NCBI RefSeq assembly: GCF_021026195.1
Contig: NZ_JAJNCT010000021.1
Coordinates: 1 to 64,000, forward strand
Source: Comamonas koreensis
Lineage (GTDB): Bacteria; Pseudomonadota; Gammaproteobacteria; Burkholderiales; Burkholderiaceae_C
Direction of reading: 5' to 3'
DNA length: 64,000 nt
The position numbers and the translations under genes were made by a program. Shown here piece by piece: positions 35,150-43,117 of this stretch (positions are counted from its first letter, which is position 1; each line of letters starts with the position of its first letter). The notes below the pieces were generated by a model. It was not told the origin of the DNA, made no database searches, and saw only the letters and a program-made list of their open reading frames with translations.

Positions 35150-35200
35150 GGCGGCTGGTGGCTGCTAGGTAAAACGGATGCGGGACTTTTATTTGATGTT

Positions 35201-35297
35201 TGATGCATCATAAAATCTATGGCCTGATTTAAACAGCAAAGCTGCTATTGAGCATTCGGGTAAACCTGAGTGCGTAAGTTGTGCTTATGATGCATCT
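35201..35297. promoter_or_regulatory. Two TGATGCATC operator-like sites between the kinase and gntR genes
   Basis: The palindrome TGATGCATCA is at 35201-35210, and a second copy, TGATGCATCT, is at 35288-35297, 87 bp away. GntR/FCD regulators commonly bind short palindromes of this size. Both lie in the intergenic space between the kinase start (35149) and the gntR start (35377). Binding by the neighbouring regulator is inferred. Confidence 0.65.
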
Positions 35298-35376
35298 TGC
35301 TGCGTTGAGCGGTTCCTGGTCAGGACCTTCTCGCAGACTGCAGTCAACCACAGAACACCCCGGAGGCAAAGGGCAG

Positions 35377-36042
35377 ATGGCAGAGCGATTTGAGAGTGTC
35401 AACACCGAGAGCAAAGGCGACCAGATTTATGCCCAGCTGGCGCAGGCGCTGGTCAAAGGGCAGCTGCTGCCGGGTGAGCGGCTGAAGATACGAGAGCTAG
35501 CGCAGCAAATGGGCACCAGCGTGACCCCCGTGCGTGATGCCATCTTGCGGTTGGTGCAGCATGGCGTGCTGGTAATGCTCAGCCCCCGCGATATACGCGT
35601 GCGGCGGCTGACCTTGGACGAGTACCTGGAGATCCGCAATATCCGCGTGGAGTTGGAAGGCATGGCCGCCAGCCAGGCGGCAGTGCGTGCCACCGCCGAC
35701 GAGGTGCAGCGCCTGGCGGAGCAGGTGCAGCAAAACGAAGAGGCGGTACGGCGCGGCGACATCGCCCAGGCGATTGCGCTGAACCAGGATTTCCACTTTG
35801 CGCTCTGCCAACTGGCGCGCATGCCTTTGCTGTCCGACATCTTGTACGGCCTCTGGCTCAAGATGGGCCCGTTGATTGCACAGAGCTACAGCGAAGGCGG
35901 CCGCAGCATGATCGACCACCATTACCCCGTCGTTGAGGCCTTGCGCCGCAACGACCCGCATGCTGCGCGGGTCGCTATTCAGACGGATTTGCTGTCTGGC
36001 GGGCAGTCGATTTATGAGCGTTTTGCAATGCCTGCACAGTGA
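35377..36042 (+). CDS. GntR-family (FCD) transcriptional regulator
   Basis: A 221-residue regulator. The N-terminal winged helix (about residues 10-75) shows LVKGQLLPGERLKIRELAQQMG and VTPVRDAILRL. The C-terminal helical FCD domain includes LEIRNIRVELEGMAA, QDFHFALCQLARMPLL and HYPVVEALRRNDPHAA, with a histidine set that usually binds a metal. ATG 35377 follows GGAGGCAAAGGG; a longer frame from 35281 would run over a putative operator. It probably controls the divergent kinase/PLP enzyme pair and itself. Confidence 0.88.
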   Translation: MAERFESVNTESKGDQIYAQLAQALVKGQLLPGERLKIRELAQQMGTSVTPVRDAILRLVQHGVLVMLSPRDIRVRRLTLDEYLEIRNIRVELEGMAASQAAVRATADEVQRLAEQVQQNEEAVRRGDIAQAIALNQDFHFALCQLARMPLLSDILYGLWLKMGPLIAQSYSEGGRSMIDHHYPVVEALRRNDPHAARVAIQTDLLSGGQSIYERFAMPAQ

Positions 36043-36117
36043 CGTTGCCTTTTGCCGGGGCGCAGGCCTGAAAGATGGAAATGCCTGGGCAAGGACCATT
36101 CTGATTTGGCGCATTCA

Positions 36118-36148
36118 CAGTTTGACTCTTGGTATTTCAAACTGTTTT
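36118..36148 (+). terminator. Terminator after gntR
   Basis: Arms CAGTTTGA (36118-36125) and TCAAACTG (36137-36144) are perfect complements with an 11-nt loop and are followed by TTTT. Confidence 0.72.
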
Positions 36149-36445
36149 AAATGAAAATAAATGTTAAGTAGACACCTTGCCCGTCCGCTCTGATGGCGTG
36201 GTAACGGCACCTTTCGGTCATTGGTTGCGAATGAGATCAATTTCTTTTTTTAAAAATTCATGTAAAACATAGGTCTACTGTGTTGTTGATCTTGGTCAAG
36301 GTAAATCGCGTTGATAGAAAACAACGTTGACCGGTAGCGATTTGTATCGTAACCTGAGCGAATATTCATTTTGTGGATAAGCATGCCTATTGCAGTGCGC
36401 TTGTCTGCATTCAATGCCATATCCGTGCGCATGGGGGAGGTCCGA
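36149..36445 (+). other. AT-rich promoter region of the large CTERM protein gene
   Basis: Nearly 300 nt with lower GC than the surroundings and no credible gene. It contains T-rich stretches (36241-36250), a perfect FNR-type core (given separately) and the start of an upstream open frame whose first 25 codons I do not regard as coding. The low GC is compatible with a promoter or with foreign origin. Confidence 0.5.
36286..36299. promoter_or_regulatory. FNR/ANR-type binding site
   Basis: TTGAT-CTTG-GTCAA matches the FNR/ANR box TTGAT-N4-ATCAA at nine of ten positions and lies about 150 bp upstream of the large secreted protein. Control by an oxygen-responsive Crp/Fnr regulator is inferred. 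Confidence 0.62.
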
Positions 36446-38734
36446 ATGCCAATATCACGCATCACCAAATGCAAGCCAACGGTTCTGTGTCAATCGTTGA
36501 TGGTGGCCCTTTCGATGATGTGTGCTGCGCAAGTGCAGGCAGCCCCCAATTACTGGGTCGGGCCTGGTCAGATCACCGACGATACCGCGTGGTCCTTTGG
36601 GGTCGCCAATGGCAGTGGCGCCAATGTCATCAATTCCGTGGCTCCTGCAGCACTCTGGAGTGTTACAAATGCCAATCCAGGCTTTTACACTTCGCATGGG
36701 ATGTATATCGGGTCTGGCGTTCCCGGTGCTTTAAACATCACGGCCAATACTGACATTTCCTCCGTTTATTTCGGGGTGGGCAACAGCGCTGACCCTGACA
36801 TGCCAACGCTTTCGGTGGTGGATCCACTCTTTCGCGTAGGCGATGCCGGCGGTACAGGCACGTTGACCTTCGATGTCAGCAGCGCTCCCGTGTCATCTGG
36901 CGGCCCTCGCGTGCAGACCAGTTCCACGGGCTTAGGCGTCGGCCTGGGGGCCGGCAGCTCAGGTCAGGTAAATGCTTTGGGTGCAGGCAAGACCGCAGAG
37001 CAGTTGGGTTATAGCTCCCCGAATGCGGTGGTGTTTGGGTACTCCGATCAAAGTACAGTGATCGGTCAATTGGGTGGTCAAGGCCAGGTCCATATTGACG
37101 GGGCCGGGCTGGTGTTCCAGACAGGGGAGGCTAACCGTCCTGGTACGCCGGACCCCTTGCGGTATTTCGCCGTGGGCGATGGTGCGGGCGGCAATGGCTC
37201 GGTGGACATTTTGGGCCATGGCAAACTTGCATCCGGCAATCCGATCTACAGCGATACCTCGCAAAAAGGCGCTTTGCTGCCGTTCAGCTTTATTGGCAAG
37301 GATGCGGGCGTAGGTACGGTCACCGTTCAGGCAACGGCCAGCGGCTTTGCCAACCAAGCAGATTTCCACACGGGACTTGCGGTGGGAACCAATGGTGGTG
37401 ATGGCGTCCTGGATATATTGGCGGGCGGGAAATCGCTGGTCAGCAACGGCTCAACCTATGGGTCTGCGGGGATTTGCCAGGCCAATAACTCAGCGCAGTA
37501 TCCGATTGCACCCGCGTCCCTGCTGATCAGTGCAGACAGTACTGCCACTGGTTTGGTCCGCGCAAGCGGCAGCGGTACGCAATTGCTGGTGTCGGGCAAG
37601 TCCCCTAGTGAATACGATCCGTCTTCCGTCAGTCTGATCCAAGAGCATTCCATCGGTCAGGTGCAAATAGGCAGTGGCGGCAGCCTAGTGACGGCAGTGG
37701 ATGCGACCGTGAAAGTCGGCGTCAACCGCATTTATTACCAGACCTCTCCAGACGGAACCCCCTTCTTTACCAATACCTTTCTGGGCGGAGTGGGGCCTGT
37801 GAACGTGGCTGGTACAGGAAGCGTTGTCTATGGCTCTGAGACTGCTACGGCCGCTGCGCCGGGCAAGATCGAGGCCTTGCAGATCAATCTGCAGTCAGCC
37901 ACTGCGCAGCTGCGCTTCAACCATACGGGTAATCTGAATTTCAACCTCCCCCTGGTCGGCACTGGCCAACTGGTGCAGCAGTCGGGTACGACAGTGGTGT
38001 CTCCTACGCTGGCAGGCTTGCCGGCACTGGACCCGGCGGTATGGAAATTTGATACGGTGGCGCCGTGTGTGCCCGCGGTGGCCACGAGCTACCCAGTCGA
38101 CCAGTCCGGTTTTGCCGGCGGATTGGATGTGCGAGGTGGTGTGTTGCAGTTGCCGGCCACGAATGTATTGCCCGCGTTGACAAGCACCAAGATCACAGGC
38201 GGCACCCTGGCACAAGGCGGCACAAACCAAAACCTGGGGGCGGTGACACAGACGGGAGGGGTACTGCAGCTGACGGGCGGCAGCGCACCTGGTGCCACTG
38301 ATACCGCCAATGCCAGCACTTGGGCGGGTGGTGGCGGTGTGGTGCAACTCGATACGGTATTGGCGGCAGATGACAGCCCTAGTGACAAGCTCCACATCAC
38401 CGGTGCGATCAGCGGCACGACCATACTGCAGATCAGCAACCTAGGGGGGGCGGGTGCGCAGACCACGGGTGATGGGATTTTGGTGGTGCAGGCTGACAGC
38501 GCCAATGCAGCCAACAGCTTTGCTCTGGCCGCGCCGTTGATCATTGGTGGCTTCCAGTACCAGCTCAAGCAAGTGGGCAACAACTGGTACCTGGCATCCA
38601 GCCCTTATGTCGGGCCGCCTGTTGCACCTACACCTGTGCCTGCCATGTCCTGGCTGGGACTCTTGGGCTTGGGTGGGTTGCTGGCTGCTTTCTCGTCGCG
38701 CTCGCTGCGCCGACGTGTTTCCGAACAGGGCTGA
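36446..38734 (+). CDS. Large secreted passenger-like protein with CTERM-type sorting tail
   Basis: A 762-residue protein starting at ATG 36446, five bases after GGGGGAGG. The signal peptide ends near VQAAP. The body is Gly/Ser/Thr-rich with repeated VxVGxGGNGSVDILGxG and GAGSSGQVNALGAG elements, typical of beta-helical autotransporter passengers. Residues about 635-718 carry the conserved passenger tail (DDSPSDKLHITG, ISNLGGAGAQTTGDGILVV, WYLAS). A beta-barrel should follow, but the protein ends after 44 more residues with PVPAMSWLGLLGLGG and a basic SLRRR. This is a Pro-x-x-hydrophobic-Arg layout like IPTL/PEP-CTERM sorting signals. An adhesin or matrix protein is likely. Confidence 0.8.
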   Translation: MPISRITKCKPTVLCQSLMVALSMMCAAQVQAAPNYWVGPGQITDDTAWSFGVANGSGANVINSVAPAALWSVTNANPGFYTSHGMYIGSGVPGALNITANTDISSVYFGVGNSADPDMPTLSVVDPLFRVGDAGGTGTLTFDVSSAPVSSGGPRVQTSSTGLGVGLGAGSSGQVNALGAGKTAEQLGYSSPNAVVFGYSDQSTVIGQLGGQGQVHIDGAGLVFQTGEANRPGTPDPLRYFAVGDGAGGNGSVDILGHGKLASGNPIYSDTSQKGALLPFSFIGKDAGVGTVTVQATASGFANQADFHTGLAVGTNGGDGVLDILAGGKSLVSNGSTYGSAGICQANNSAQYPIAPASLLISADSTATGLVRASGSGTQLLVSGKSPSEYDPSSVSLIQEHSIGQVQIGSGGSLVTAVDATVKVGVNRIYYQTSPDGTPFFTNTFLGGVGPVNVAGTGSVVYGSETATAAAPGKIEALQINLQSATAQLRFNHTGNLNFNLPLVGTGQLVQQSGTTVVSPTLAGLPALDPAVWKFDTVAPCVPAVATSYPVDQSGFAGGLDVRGGVLQLPATNVLPALTSTKITGGTLAQGGTNQNLGAVTQTGGVLQLTGGSAPGATDTANASTWAGGGGVVQLDTVLAADDSPSDKLHITGAISGTTILQISNLGGAGAQTTGDGILVVQADSANAANSFALAAPLIIGGFQYQLKQVGNNWYLASSPYVGPPVAPTPVPAMSWLGLLGLGGLLAAFSSRSLRRRVSEQG

Positions 38735-38781
38735 TCATCAACGATAGCTGGTTGGCTTATGCAGATCGAGTTGGTTGATTG

Positions 38782-39543
38782 ATGACTCAAGCGAACGCAC
38801 AGCCTGCTGTGCCCATGTTCTATAGCGGATTGACCGCGCTGGATCCTGCCCTGCATCTGGGCTGGGGCTTGCGCGGTCAAGCCAACTTCTCTACAGCTGC
38901 TGCGGCCAATGCCGTGCCTTTGGGGGTGGGGGAGTTCTGGCATGCCAGTGCCCATTACCCGATTGTGTTCGGGCCTGCAGGCGTTACCGGGTTTCCGATT
39001 GCCATCACGGCTTTGGTGGAAGGGCGCAACCTGTTCGTCGATGCGGCAGGCCAGTGGTTGCCTGACAGCTATGTGCCGGCATGGCTGCGCCGCTACCCGT
39101 TCTGGATGCAGCCGGACCCCGATGGCCAGAATGCCAGTTTCTGGTTTGACCCGCATGCCCAGCAGGTGGTGCCGTTGCACGAATATGCCGATGCGCGCCC
39201 GCTTTTCGATTACCAGGGCAACCCCAACCAGGCGCTGGCGCAGATCGTGCAGTTTTGCCAGCAATGCCAAAACGATGCCAACCACACCTACGCCTTTATG
39301 CAGGCGCTGGAGCAGCACCGCTTGCTGGTAGACCGCCAGGCGACGGTAGAGCTTTCGGCGGGCCAGCCATATTCACTGGGCGGTTTTCGGATGGTTGATA
39401 TGGAGGCCTACCATCGCCTGCCCGATGCCGTGCTGGGCTCCTGGGTGCGCAAAGGCTGGGCTTCGCTGGTAGCTCTGCACCATATGTCGGTGCAGCAGAA
39501 CTGGCAGCGGCTGCTGGCCTTGCACCGCAGCCAGAATGGATAA
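38782..39543 (+). CDS. SapC family protein
   Basis: A 253-residue protein with the SapC fold features: an N-terminal ALDPALHLGWGL region, HASAHYPIVFGPAG near residue 55, a LPDSYVPAWLRRYPFWM block (about 92-109), and a C-terminal FRMVDMEAYHRLPDAVLGSWVRKGWASLVALHHMS. SapC proteins have no settled function. They often sit by TonB receptors, cupin-like or halogenase genes in other proteobacteria. It has no signal peptide and is the first of six same-strand genes. ATG 38782 is used. Confidence 0.84.
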   Translation: MTQANAQPAVPMFYSGLTALDPALHLGWGLRGQANFSTAAAANAVPLGVGEFWHASAHYPIVFGPAGVTGFPIAITALVEGRNLFVDAAGQWLPDSYVPAWLRRYPFWMQPDPDGQNASFWFDPHAQQVVPLHEYADARPLFDYQGNPNQALAQIVQFCQQCQNDANHTYAFMQALEQHRLLVDRQATVELSAGQPYSLGGFRMVDMEAYHRLPDAVLGSWVRKGWASLVALHHMSVQQNWQRLLALHRSQNG

Positions 39544-39587
39544 GATGGCGCGGTGGCTAGTTTGATCAGCGCATGTGAGGTGGTGGC

Positions 39588-40232
39588 ATGAGTACAGGTG
39601 GTTTCCGGATTCCTCTGCATGGCGCGCAGCCGGCCGCCATGCAGCCTGTCACCGGCACGCGGGTGCATATCGACACCCCGCATCTGGTGACCCGCAGCCT
39701 GCTGGCCTCCGATGTCACGCCCGAGTTTGCCCAGTGGTTCAACGACGCGCAGATGCTGCAGGGCCTCAATTTGGCGCCGCTGAATTTCTCGGTCGATGGC
39801 CTGCGCGCATTTGTAGCAAGTTTCGACAATGTCCAGCATTTTTTGATCGGCATCTTCAGCAAGCCGCAGGGGCAATTGCTGGGCTTCTACAACTTCAGCG
39901 TTGCGCCCCAGCACCGTGTGGCTACCCTGACCTTGGGTGCCGATCCGAAGATCAAGATCGGGCGCGAGGTTTTCTGGGAATCCTGGTTCCCGTTGTGCGA
40001 TGAGATGTTCGACCATCGAGGTATCGACAAAATCACCTCCCGCGTGCTGACCACCAATCGCAAGCTGCTTTTCGCGTTGATCGACACCGAGCATTTCGTC
40101 TACGAAGCCACGCTCAAGCAAGAGATTGCGGGCAAGGATGGCAAGCGCCTCGATGTGATGGTGCTGTCTTGCTTTAAAGACCTGAGCCTGCGCCCCAAAA
40201 AAGCGAGCACGGCTCCAGCCCCAGATGCCTGA
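39588..40232 (+). CDS. GNAT-family acyl/acetyltransferase
   Basis: A 214-residue RimJ/RimL-like GNAT protein. The HLVTRSLLASDVTPEFAQWFND start, FLIGIFSKPQGQLLGFYNF and VATLTLGADPKIKIGREVFWESW strands, and ITSRVLTTNRKLLFAL towards the end follow the GNAT order, with the acyl-CoA/acyl-ACP cleft near residues 120-135. Its stop overlaps the fatty-acyl-AMP ligase start by 8 nt. In this context it may transfer an acyl group from a carrier to an amine rather than acetylate a protein. That is inference. Confidence 0.78.
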   Translation: MSTGGFRIPLHGAQPAAMQPVTGTRVHIDTPHLVTRSLLASDVTPEFAQWFNDAQMLQGLNLAPLNFSVDGLRAFVASFDNVQHFLIGIFSKPQGQLLGFYNFSVAPQHRVATLTLGADPKIKIGREVFWESWFPLCDEMFDHRGIDKITSRVLTTNRKLLFALIDTEHFVYEATLKQEIAGKDGKRLDVMVLSCFKDLSLRPKKASTAPAPDA

Positions 40233-42003
40233 GCGAAAAATTGGCGGATTTGCGCATCTGCTCCAGGCGCTGGCGCATGCGGCCGCTTTCCCCAGTCAGT
40301 CATTGAGCTGGTTTGATGGCCGGGGCCGTCTGCAGCAGACGCTGAGTTATGCGCAGTTGCTGGATAAAGCACGAAGCTATGCCGCGCAACTGGCGCGGCG
40401 TGTGGAAGCTGTGCCTTCCCATGCCGATGGCATGGGCCCCAGGCTGGGCATTGTCGCCACGACGGGCCCGGATTTCTTGCCGGCCTTCTGTGCCAGCCAG
40501 TGGCTGGGGGGCGTGCCATGTCCACTGCCAGCGCCTGGCCCTCTGCAGGATTTCTCCCGCTACACCCAGGCGTTGCTGAATATGTGCCGCGCCGCTGGTA
40601 TCAGCCTGGTCATGGGCCCCCGGCCACTGCTGGCGCAACTGCAGGCAGATGCGCAGTGGGACGTGTCTACGCTGTCCTTTGAGGAGTTGGCCGCAGAGAC
40701 AGCTGATGGCCTGTCGGGGTCCCCGCCGATGCCACAAGCTGTTGCGCCACAAGCCATCGCCTATGTGCAGTTCAGCTCGGGCTCCACCGGCCAGCCCAAA
40801 GGGGTTGCCATCTCCCATGCGGCGCTGATGCACAACATCGACGCGATTCTTCAGGCAGGCATGGCGCTGACGGCCCAAGACCGCGCTTTCTCCTGGCTGC
40901 CTTATTACCACGATATGGGCTTGGTGGGCTTTGTGCTGGCGCCCCTGTGCGCTCAGGTCAGCGTGGACTATCTGGCACCGTCGGCCTTTGCCCGCAGGCC
41001 GCAGTTGTGGCCTGGCTTGATGGCCGAGCGGGGCAGCACCATCACCTATGCGCCCAACTTTGCCTGGCCGATGGCGGCCAGGTCGGCCAAGTTGGTGGAC
41101 GCGCATGCACGTCTCACTGGTCTGCGTATTGCCGGCGTAGGGGGCGATTATGTGGATTACGCGGCTCTGCAGGCCTTTGCTGAGGCGTTTGCACCGCATG
41201 GCTTTGTGGCCGATGCGTTCAAGCCCAGTTATGGTTTGGCAGAGGCGACCTTGGCAGTGACGATGAGCGATAAGCCATTTGACAGCCTGCCTGCCTATGT
41301 TCATATCGACGGCCGACAGCGAGTACGTGCAGTGGCTGCGGATGACGCTAGCGCCAAGCCCCTGGTGGACTGCGGCCGGCCCTTGCCCGGCTGGACGCTG
41401 CAGGTGCGTGATGCTGCCGGCCAGAAATTGCCGCCAGAGGTGGAGGGTGATATCTGGCTGCAAGGGCCAGCCCTGCTATCGGGCTACTTCAGCGCGGGTG
41501 TGCTCCAGCCCGTTCCTGCCAGCCAAGGCCTAGCCACCGGGGACCGGGGCTTTCTCGCCGCTGGCGGTTCGCTGTATGTGACGGGGCGCAGCAAAGACTT
41601 GATCGTCATCCATGGCCGCAATGTGTGGCCATCGGATGTAGAAGCTGCCGCTAGCCAGTGTGCGGGTATTGCGCAAGAAGATATGCAGCTGTTGCATGCC
41701 AGGAGCCCTGCAATGGGCCAAACTGCTCTGGTGCTGCTGTTGCACGAGAAAGCGCTGCGCCAGTCGCCAGAGCCGCAAGCATTGGTGCTCGCCGCTGCTG
41801 CGGCAACGGCCGTGGCCGGCGGGGCCGTGCGCGCTTGCGTGGTAGCCAATGGATCGATTGCCTATACCTCCTCAGGTAAGAAGGCCCGTGCATGGACCTT
41901 GGCGCGCTTTGAGCAAGGGCAGATTCCCATCCTTGCAGACTCTGATGCAGCACCAGCGTCCGGTCTGTCCATGCTGTCTCCGCCGTCCCATCAGCACCAC
42001 TAG
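40225..42003 (+). CDS. Fatty-acyl-AMP ligase (FAAL-like)
   Basis: A 592-residue ANL-superfamily ligase. Its motifs are YVQFSSGSTGQPKG (near residue 183), the FSWLPYYHDMGLVGFVLAPL block characteristic of FAALs, YGLAEATLAV, LATGDRGFL and GRNVWPSDVE. FAALs load a fatty acid as acyl-AMP onto an acyl carrier protein rather than CoA, and a carrier gene follows 4 nt later. The C-terminal GKKARAWTLARF carries the late lysine. The start overlaps the GNAT gene. Confidence 0.9.
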   Translation: MPERKIGGFAHLLQALAHAAAFPSQSLSWFDGRGRLQQTLSYAQLLDKARSYAAQLARRVEAVPSHADGMGPRLGIVATTGPDFLPAFCASQWLGGVPCPLPAPGPLQDFSRYTQALLNMCRAAGISLVMGPRPLLAQLQADAQWDVSTLSFEELAAETADGLSGSPPMPQAVAPQAIAYVQFSSGSTGQPKGVAISHAALMHNIDAILQAGMALTAQDRAFSWLPYYHDMGLVGFVLAPLCAQVSVDYLAPSAFARRPQLWPGLMAERGSTITYAPNFAWPMAARSAKLVDAHARLTGLRIAGVGGDYVDYAALQAFAEAFAPHGFVADAFKPSYGLAEATLAVTMSDKPFDSLPAYVHIDGRQRVRAVAADDASAKPLVDCGRPLPGWTLQVRDAAGQKLPPEVEGDIWLQGPALLSGYFSAGVLQPVPASQGLATGDRGFLAAGGSLYVTGRSKDLIVIHGRNVWPSDVEAAASQCAGIAQEDMQLLHARSPAMGQTALVLLLHEKALRQSPEPQALVLAAAAATAVAGGAVRACVVANGSIAYTSSGKKARAWTLARFEQGQIPILADSDAAPASGLSMLSPPSHQHH

Positions 42004-42007
42004 CACT

Positions 42008-42310
42008 ATGCTTACCGCCGACACCACAGAACCCCATCCAAGCCTGAACACCATGTCCCATCCCCAGCTTGCAGCCATCCAACGCATCATCTCCGAGAGT
42101 CTGCTGATTCCTGCGCAAAGCATCCATCTTGAAGACCCCATTGCGGGCCTGCGCAATATCGACAGCCTCTCGTTCGAGATGATCATCGTGGCAATGGAGA
42201 CGGAATCGGGCCAGGCCATCGACCCCGTCAGCCTGATGCCCGTCAAGACCGTGGGTGATCTGGCCGATTTGCTGGGGCAATTGAAGGCAACGCCGCAAGG
42301 CGGCGCGTAG
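42008..42310 (+). CDS. Acyl carrier protein
   Basis: A 100-residue carrier with four-helix layout and the phosphopantetheine site IDSLSFEM, with Ser53 in the Asp-Ser-Leu motif. The first 16 residues are an extra polar N-terminus. It starts 4 nt after the FAAL stop and precedes the SDR, so it is the likely acyl acceptor of the ligase. The frame is also open further upstream but overlaps the FAAL. Confidence 0.88.
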   Translation: MLTADTTEPHPSLNTMSHPQLAAIQRIISESLLIPAQSIHLEDPIAGLRNIDSLSFEMIIVAMETESGQAIDPVSLMPVKTVGDLADLLGQLKATPQGGA

Positions 42311-42325
42311 CGGAGTCCGTCAGCC

Positions 42326-43099
42326 ATGGCATCTTGCGACGTGCTCACCATCATCACGGGCGCCACCCGGGGCCTGGGGCAGGCCATGGCTGTGCAGTTG
42401 CTCGCCCAGCCCCAAGCCTGCGTTTTGCATATTGCCCGCCATGCCAGCGACACCTTGGCACAAGTGGCTGCAGCGCGGGGAGCTAGCCTGTGGCAATGGC
42501 AGGCGGATCTGGTGGATGCTTCTGCGGTGGCCGCTGAGTTGGCCCAGTGGTTAAGCCAGCACGATGCGCATTGGCAAGAAATTCGCTTGATCAACAACGC
42601 AGCGGTGCAGGCAGAACAGATTGCGCCAGTGGCCATGACACCCGCCGCTTCTTTACGCCAGGTGCTGCGGGTGGATTTGGAGGCACCGATGCTGCTGACG
42701 GCTGCATTCTTGCAGGCGACGGAGGGTCACGCCGCCCACGGAACCCGGCGCAAGGTGCTCAACATCTCGTCCGGGTTGGCGCGCCTGGCGGTTGCCTCCA
42801 TGGCATCGTACAGCGCCGCCAAGGCGGGTCTGGACCAGTTCACGCGTTGCCTCGCGCAGGAAGAAGCGGCCAAGTCTCAGGGCGCGCTGGTGTGCGCGCT
42901 GCACCCGGGGGTGATCGATACGGGCATGCAATTGCAGATGCGCGAGACCACCACGCAGCTCTTTCCCGCTGCCGACCGGTTTGGCCAATTGCACCTCGGG
43001 GGCCGATTGTGCAGTGCCGAGCAGGCCGCGCAAACGGTGCTGCAGGTGCTGGACGGCCCGCACTTTGGCAAACAGGCCATTGTCGAGTTGCCCGTCTGA
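42326..43099 (+). CDS. Short-chain dehydrogenase/reductase
   Basis: A 257-residue SDR with the cofactor motif GATRGLG (residues 12-18), NNAAV (about 91-95), the catalytic NISSG serine and the YSAAKAG tyrosine/lysine pair. The N-terminal half binds NAD(P)(H). It lies 15 nt after the carrier gene and 18 nt before the P450 gene. Oxidation or reduction of a hydroxy or keto group on the carrier-bound chain is a plausible task. Confidence 0.9.
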   Translation: MASCDVLTIITGATRGLGQAMAVQLLAQPQACVLHIARHASDTLAQVAAARGASLWQWQADLVDASAVAAELAQWLSQHDAHWQEIRLINNAAVQAEQIAPVAMTPAASLRQVLRVDLEAPMLLTAAFLQATEGHAAHGTRRKVLNISSGLARLAVASMASYSAAKAGLDQFTRCLAQEEAAKSQGALVCALHPGVIDTGMQLQMRETTTQLFPAADRFGQLHLGGRLCSAEQAAQTVLQVLDGPHFGKQAIVELPV

Positions 43100-43117
43100 G
43101 CGAGGGCCATCTGGCTT

